Virus record (IMG/VR): IMGVR_UViG_3300010413_000004
Span: 52,803-116,802 of that record
Reading direction: 5' to 3' (one strand)
DNA length: 64,000 nucleotides
DNA from: a virus
Below the pieces are notes generated by a model, which saw only the letters and a program-made list of their open reading frames with translations, was not told the DNA's origin and made no database searches. The position numbers and the translations under genes are program-made. Of the stretch, positions 61,042-64,000 are shown piece after piece; positions within the stretch are counted from its first letter, which is position 1, and every line of letters starts with the position of its first letter.

Positions 61042-61635
61042 TTAACCCCATATCGCAGCCTCAACATCTGCAATCGTCGTTGCAGCATTGATGTATACAA
61101 GTTTCGACTGTTTTTTGCTGAGTGAACTTTGGTATGATGTGGCAATTGAGGTAATCACATCATTCGCCTCAGCGATAGTAAGGATATGACTGAAGTTACC
61201 AATATCGTAGAACGTGACACTCGTATGTCCTGTGAGTTCAGCAAGACGTTTTGCACCATCAAGCTTTAGAGCTGAGTCGTACCCACCGTTATATGTTACG
61301 CCGGCAACAGTCACTGGTGCATTAGCAGAGATCTCAAAAGCTGTGCGAATAATTGCTTTCTGTTTCTTTTTTGCAGCATCAAGTGCAGCCTTGTCAGCCT
61401 CCGCTTGGTTTGCCTCAACCCACACCATGGCTGCCGGGTCTGCTTGTAACATTACCTCCCAATCAACGAGAAGCATAGGTGTGTGTATACCATCTGGAAT
61501 AGGTGGGGCATCTTCAACAAAGATATCAGTATCAAGAATATCAATAGGGCATGATGGATCACGAGCTGTAGTCTCATCAACCGACACCATATTCTTGAGT
61601 GTCATATCTGAATTAAGTATTACGTTATAGTTCAT
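61042..61635 (-). CDS. Tail fibre assembly/tail protein with DUF4376-like C-terminus
   Basis: 197 residues. The C-terminal half reads VTYNGGYDSALKLDGAKRLA, TSVTFYDIGN and AEANDVITSIATSYQ, a DUF4376-type pattern seen at the ends of tail-fibre or fibre-assembly proteins. The N-terminal half is different and has an ADKAALDAAKKKQKA helix before it. It follows the tail fibre gene by four bases and probably helps fold or attach it. Confidence 0.75.
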   Translation of the reverse strand: MNYNVILNSDMTLKNMVSVDETTARDPSCPIDILDTDIFVEDAPPIPDGIHTPMLLVDWEVMLQADPAAMVWVEANQAEADKAALDAAKKKQKAIIRTAFEISANAPVTVAGVTYNGGYDSALKLDGAKRLAELTGHTSVTFYDIGNFSHILTIAEANDVITSIATSYQSSLSKKQSKLVYINAATTIADVEAAIWG

Positions 61636-61639
61636 ATCA

Positions 61640-63067
61640 TTACTCCGGGATCATAATAGAGAATTGCAATATTCCACTTGCACTCATGTTTGCAACTTGT
61701 GATTGTGTTGCTCCAGCATTGTCATTTATGTACCAAATTTGCAAAACTGATTGACCTGGATCTAATATACCTACTAGTTGATGTTCTGTATTATTATCAA
61801 TTCCGCTAACATAACCAAAAGTGCAAGATGCAGCTGGTGTTGATGCATTATCGGATACTGGTAATTGTATTTGTACAGCACCCGTTCCGCTGGCAGCGGT
61901 CCATGCCAAAGTCGCCGAAACGTAAATAAAACCATCTTTTTTACGAACAAACCCATTCTGTGTACTATACGTAAATGTTCCATTAACAAATGTTGGTGCG
62001 AATGTACTTGTTCCTGCCCATTCACTTGCAATAGTTGTAGCACCAGTAGGGGCTGATGCTTGCCACGCTGCACCATCATTATAAGTTACTGTTGTTACAT
62101 CTTCATACTGCTGAGCATTAACCTCAATAAGATTAAAATATTGATATGCAGTATCTTTTCGAACCCATAATTCGATTGGACTTGTTCGTGATGCAGCAGC
62201 TTGTACCAACATAAAGCTGTTATAAGTTATTGCAGGCGTACTACTTTGTAATACTTGCACAGAAGATGCTGTTGAAGTTATTCCTGAAGAAATAGATGCA
62301 AATGAGACATGAATCGAAGCCTCGCCTAAATCAAGCAAGTTGTAATAACTTGATGTCAGTTTGTAAGAAGCAGTAAATCGACTGACAATTCCAGAAGCAG
62401 CAGTTGGAGTAAATGTAGCTAATTTAGTCCAATATCCAGAATCTCCAGAAGTACCAGCCGCAGTAGTCATGACTAATCTTGAAACATTCTCATTTGCTTG
62501 TATCCAATTACTTAGTACAGTAACAGCACCAGTAGGGGCTGATGCTTGCCATGCTGCACTATCATTATAAGCTATAGTAAAAAAGTTCTCATAAGTGGAT
62601 TTAGATACTTCATATACCTCAAGAATATTGTATTGCAGATTCTTCTTAGCCCATAACTCTATAGGTTGCCCAGCAGCTGCAGTACCTTGAACAAGCATGA
62701 AGGAATCTTCTGAAAATAAATGATTTTGATTTTGATTTATAGTAATCTTTGAGAAGTTTGGTGTTAATCCAGAAGTACTATCATCATATATTTGAACAGT
62801 GATCTCGGCATAACCAAGAAAGCCAAATGGTGCACACTGTAATTTATATGTAGCTGAGAATCTTGAAGATGCACCAGTACCAGTGAACGTCGCTATTTTT
62901 GCCCAAGTATTTGCACCGTCTGCGGAAGTTGCTCCACCTGGTGCTGTGGACATCACTAATCTTGACACGTTTCCAGAACTATTAGGAGGAACTGTAATAT
63001 CTGGAAGATTCAACGTACTACTTGAAGTATTTATTGTATCATTCGTATGATTTATATTAATTGCCAT
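61640..63067 (-). CDS. Tail fibre protein with internal duplication
   Basis: 475 residues. Two copies of a roughly 150-residue beta module are seen: NVSRLVMSTAPGG...WAKIATFTG...RFSATYKL and NVSRLVMTTAAGT...WTKLATFTP...RFTASYKL, each ending near YNDxAAWQASAPTGA. A distinct C-terminal region (about 350-475) follows. Beta-rich, low-Cys, as in receptor-binding fibres. A TATAAATA box lies 20 bases before the start. Confidence 0.75.
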   Translation of the reverse strand: MAININHTNDTINTSSSTLNLPDITVPPNSSGNVSRLVMSTAPGGATSADGANTWAKIATFTGTGASSRFSATYKLQCAPFGFLGYAEITVQIYDDSTSGLTPNFSKITINQNQNHLFSEDSFMLVQGTAAAGQPIELWAKKNLQYNILEVYEVSKSTYENFFTIAYNDSAAWQASAPTGAVTVLSNWIQANENVSRLVMTTAAGTSGDSGYWTKLATFTPTAASGIVSRFTASYKLTSSYYNLLDLGEASIHVSFASISSGITSTASSVQVLQSSTPAITYNSFMLVQAAASRTSPIELWVRKDTAYQYFNLIEVNAQQYEDVTTVTYNDGAAWQASAPTGATTIASEWAGTSTFAPTFVNGTFTYSTQNGFVRKKDGFIYVSATLAWTAASGTGAVQIQLPVSDNASTPAASCTFGYVSGIDNNTEHQLVGILDPGQSVLQIWYINDNAGATQSQVANMSASGILQFSIMIPE

Positions 63068-63087
63068 GATTTACTCGTAGTTGTATT

Positions 63088-63095
63088 TATTTATA
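63088..63095 (-). promoter_or_regulatory. Late promoter box TATAAATA for the tail fibre gene
   Basis: Exact TATAAATA on the minus strand, 20 bases before the ATG at 63067. Confidence 0.6.
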
Positions 63096-63108
63096 TGACT
63101 TAAGTATC

Positions 63109-63591
63109 TTATACAGGTAATGATAGAATGCAATTTGTATCTAACTCTAACAGAAACTCGTCAACAGTTGGTCTTGTTCTTGCACCGGTTGTGACTAAAT
63201 CAAGTTGTGTATAACAATACTCCCACACCGCAGATCTCCATTGACCAAATGCTATAGCTTCACTTTGAAATGAATTAGGGTATCCAGCATATGAGCAGGC
63301 TGAAAGAATATTATCATATCCCATATCTTTTGCTGCTCTATCAAGCTTATCCTGTATAGCAACTTCATAGTCTTTTTGTGTAAGAGGTTTTAATGGGGGC
63401 GTGTAAGGTATGATGACAACACTGTTTAGCTTTGTTAAATCACGTTGCCTTTTGCCTTGATTATTTATCATATCTTCCCATTGCAAATCCGTTACAGCTA
63501 TTGCCTCTGGAGGAATAGTATCTCCATGAATATCAAGATCGTAATGAGCAGTTGGAAGACCGTTTGAATCAAATGTTGTATACTTTGGCAT
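63109..63591 (-). CDS. Tail fibre assembly-type protein
   Basis: 160 residues. LTQKDYEVAIQDKLDRAAKDMGYDNILSA-like and FQSEAIAFGQWRSAVWEY are hallmarks of small proteins encoded next to tail fibres (fibre assembly or fibre-tip type). AAGGA lies upstream of the ATG. It sits between two fibre genes. Confidence 0.72.
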   Translation of the reverse strand: MPKYTTFDSNGLPTAHYDLDIHGDTIPPEAIAVTDLQWEDMINNQGKRQRDLTKLNSVVIIPYTPPLKPLTQKDYEVAIQDKLDRAAKDMGYDNILSACSYAGYPNSFQSEAIAFGQWRSAVWEYCYTQLDLVTTGARTRPTVDEFLLELDTNCILSLPV

Positions 63592-63602
63592 TTATAAAAT
63601 CC

Positions 63603-64000
63603 TTAATAACCTATTGCTATCCAAGTCCAAGAGATTGCAACATTAACACAACAAACATCCATAGCTACATAGAAGTTTGATGTTGTTCTACTTGTTGCTC
63701 TAGCCTGATGACCTGAACCACTGTTTGCACCTGATAAAACAACAGCTGTACATGCAGTCGGAAACGTTATTGGATATGTGACTGTTGTTCCTGATGTTGT
63801 TGCTATAGTACCCCATTGAATAATTAATCCAGTACTAAGTTTTTGGTAACCATTCGTTGCTAATGATTTTCCTGTATCTGTAACAAATGATGACGCATGT
63901 AAACCATCAACAGTATCAGCATCTAAACCAGAACCCGTTCCATCATTACCTGCGTGCCAGATTCTATACTTATTTGCACCTTTGCTCCAACCACCAACAA
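63603..64000 (-). CDS. Tail fibre C-terminal part (gene cut by window edge)
   Basis: 132 codons with no start in the window; the gene continues beyond 64000. It contains GLDADTVDGLHASSF, a well-known fibre repeat, and KLSTGLIIQWGTI followed by PITFPTACTAVVLS, a common fibre-tip domain. It ends in TAA 11 bases before the next gene's ATG. A receptor-binding role is inferred. Confidence 0.85.
   Translation of the reverse strand, partial: VGGWSKGANKYRIWHAGNDGTGSGLDADTVDGLHASSFVTDTGKSLATNGYQKLSTGLIIQWGTIATTSGTTVTYPITFPTACTAVVLSGANSGSGHQARATSRTTSNFYVAMDVCCVNVAISWTWIAIGY

Noticed and set aside
1-64000. Genome-wide reassignment of TAG to an amino acid
   Set aside because: About nine genes, including polymerase, topoisomerase, RNase H and deformylase, end with TAG at normal family lengths.
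1-64000. CRISPR arrays, insertion sequences, integrase and attachment sites
   Set aside because: No regular direct-repeat array, transposase-like or integrase-like frame was seen while reading the window.

Overview
The window looks like part of the genome of a large, lytic, T4-type tailed phage (contractile-tail myovirus lineage). It encodes a family-B DNA polymerase (gp43 type), sliding clamp (gp45), DnaB-type helicase (gp41), primase (gp61), a two-gene type II topoisomerase (gp52 and a fused gp39/60), RNase H-type 5'-3' exonuclease, NrdA/NrdB, thymidylate synthase, DHFR, a DsbA-like protein, a GroES-type co-chaperonin, PhoH and a PAAR spike tip. T4-like late promoter boxes (TATAAATA or CATAAATA) lie upstream of many genes. 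The sequence is AT-rich by eye, genes are tightly packed with ATGA, TAATG or longer overlaps, and no integrase or other lysogeny gene was seen. The host cannot be fixed from sequence alone. The permuted tmRNA and its tag peptide (ANDNAFYGDVALAA) point weakly to an alphaproteobacterial connection.

Layout. 0-12.7 kb (+): two very large virion proteins that share a beta-rich repeat, a small DUF5659-like protein and another structural protein, closed by a strong terminator. 12.7-14.2 kb (-): tail-related genes including the PAAR tip, started from a palindromic divergent late promoter that also serves a two-helix membrane protein. 14.6-31.5 kb (-): replication and accessory block (exonuclease, clamp, DUF488, polymerase, GroES, DsbA, cell-wall hydrolase, 2OG oxygenase-like, retropepsin-like, PD-(D/E)XK nuclease, acidic virion-type proteins, nucleic-acid ligase, helicase, small conserved proteins). 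31.8-35.7 kb (+): nrdA-nrdB-glutaredoxin behind a structured leader. 35.7-49.4 kb (-): nucleotide metabolism, topoisomerase, primase, a ClpP-like protease, a permuted two-piece tmRNA, an Acb1-like anti-CBASS enzyme, DHFR, a frameshifted gene, thymidylate synthase, MazG proteins and a Thg1-like 3'-5' polymerase. 49.4-50.5 kb: small membrane proteins around divergent late promoters. 50.5-57.3 kb (-): PhoH and a complete PrkA-YeaH-SpoVR cassette. 57.3-60.6 kb (-): MazG-like protein, peptide deformylase, HNH endonuclease and an amber-suppressor-type tRNA. 60.6-64 kb (-): DUF1353 protein and tail-fibre genes, the last cut by the window edge.

Two systems stand out. One is a translation-rescue set: a circularly permuted tmRNA under a late promoter, followed at once by a ClpP-like protease. 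Elsewhere in the window are a Thg1-like tRNA polymerase, a protein weakly resembling peptidyl-tRNA hydrolase 2, peptide deformylase and a tRNA whose anticodon reads as CUA. The other is a full three-gene PrkA kinase, YeaH (DUF444) and SpoVR module, normally a bacterial stress/starvation operon, here in one phage transcription unit with an extra 66-aa gene inside it. Counter-defence is represented by an Acb1-like 2H phosphoesterase and a second smaller 2H-type protein. Functions are assigned by motif and family recognition only; no database search was run.
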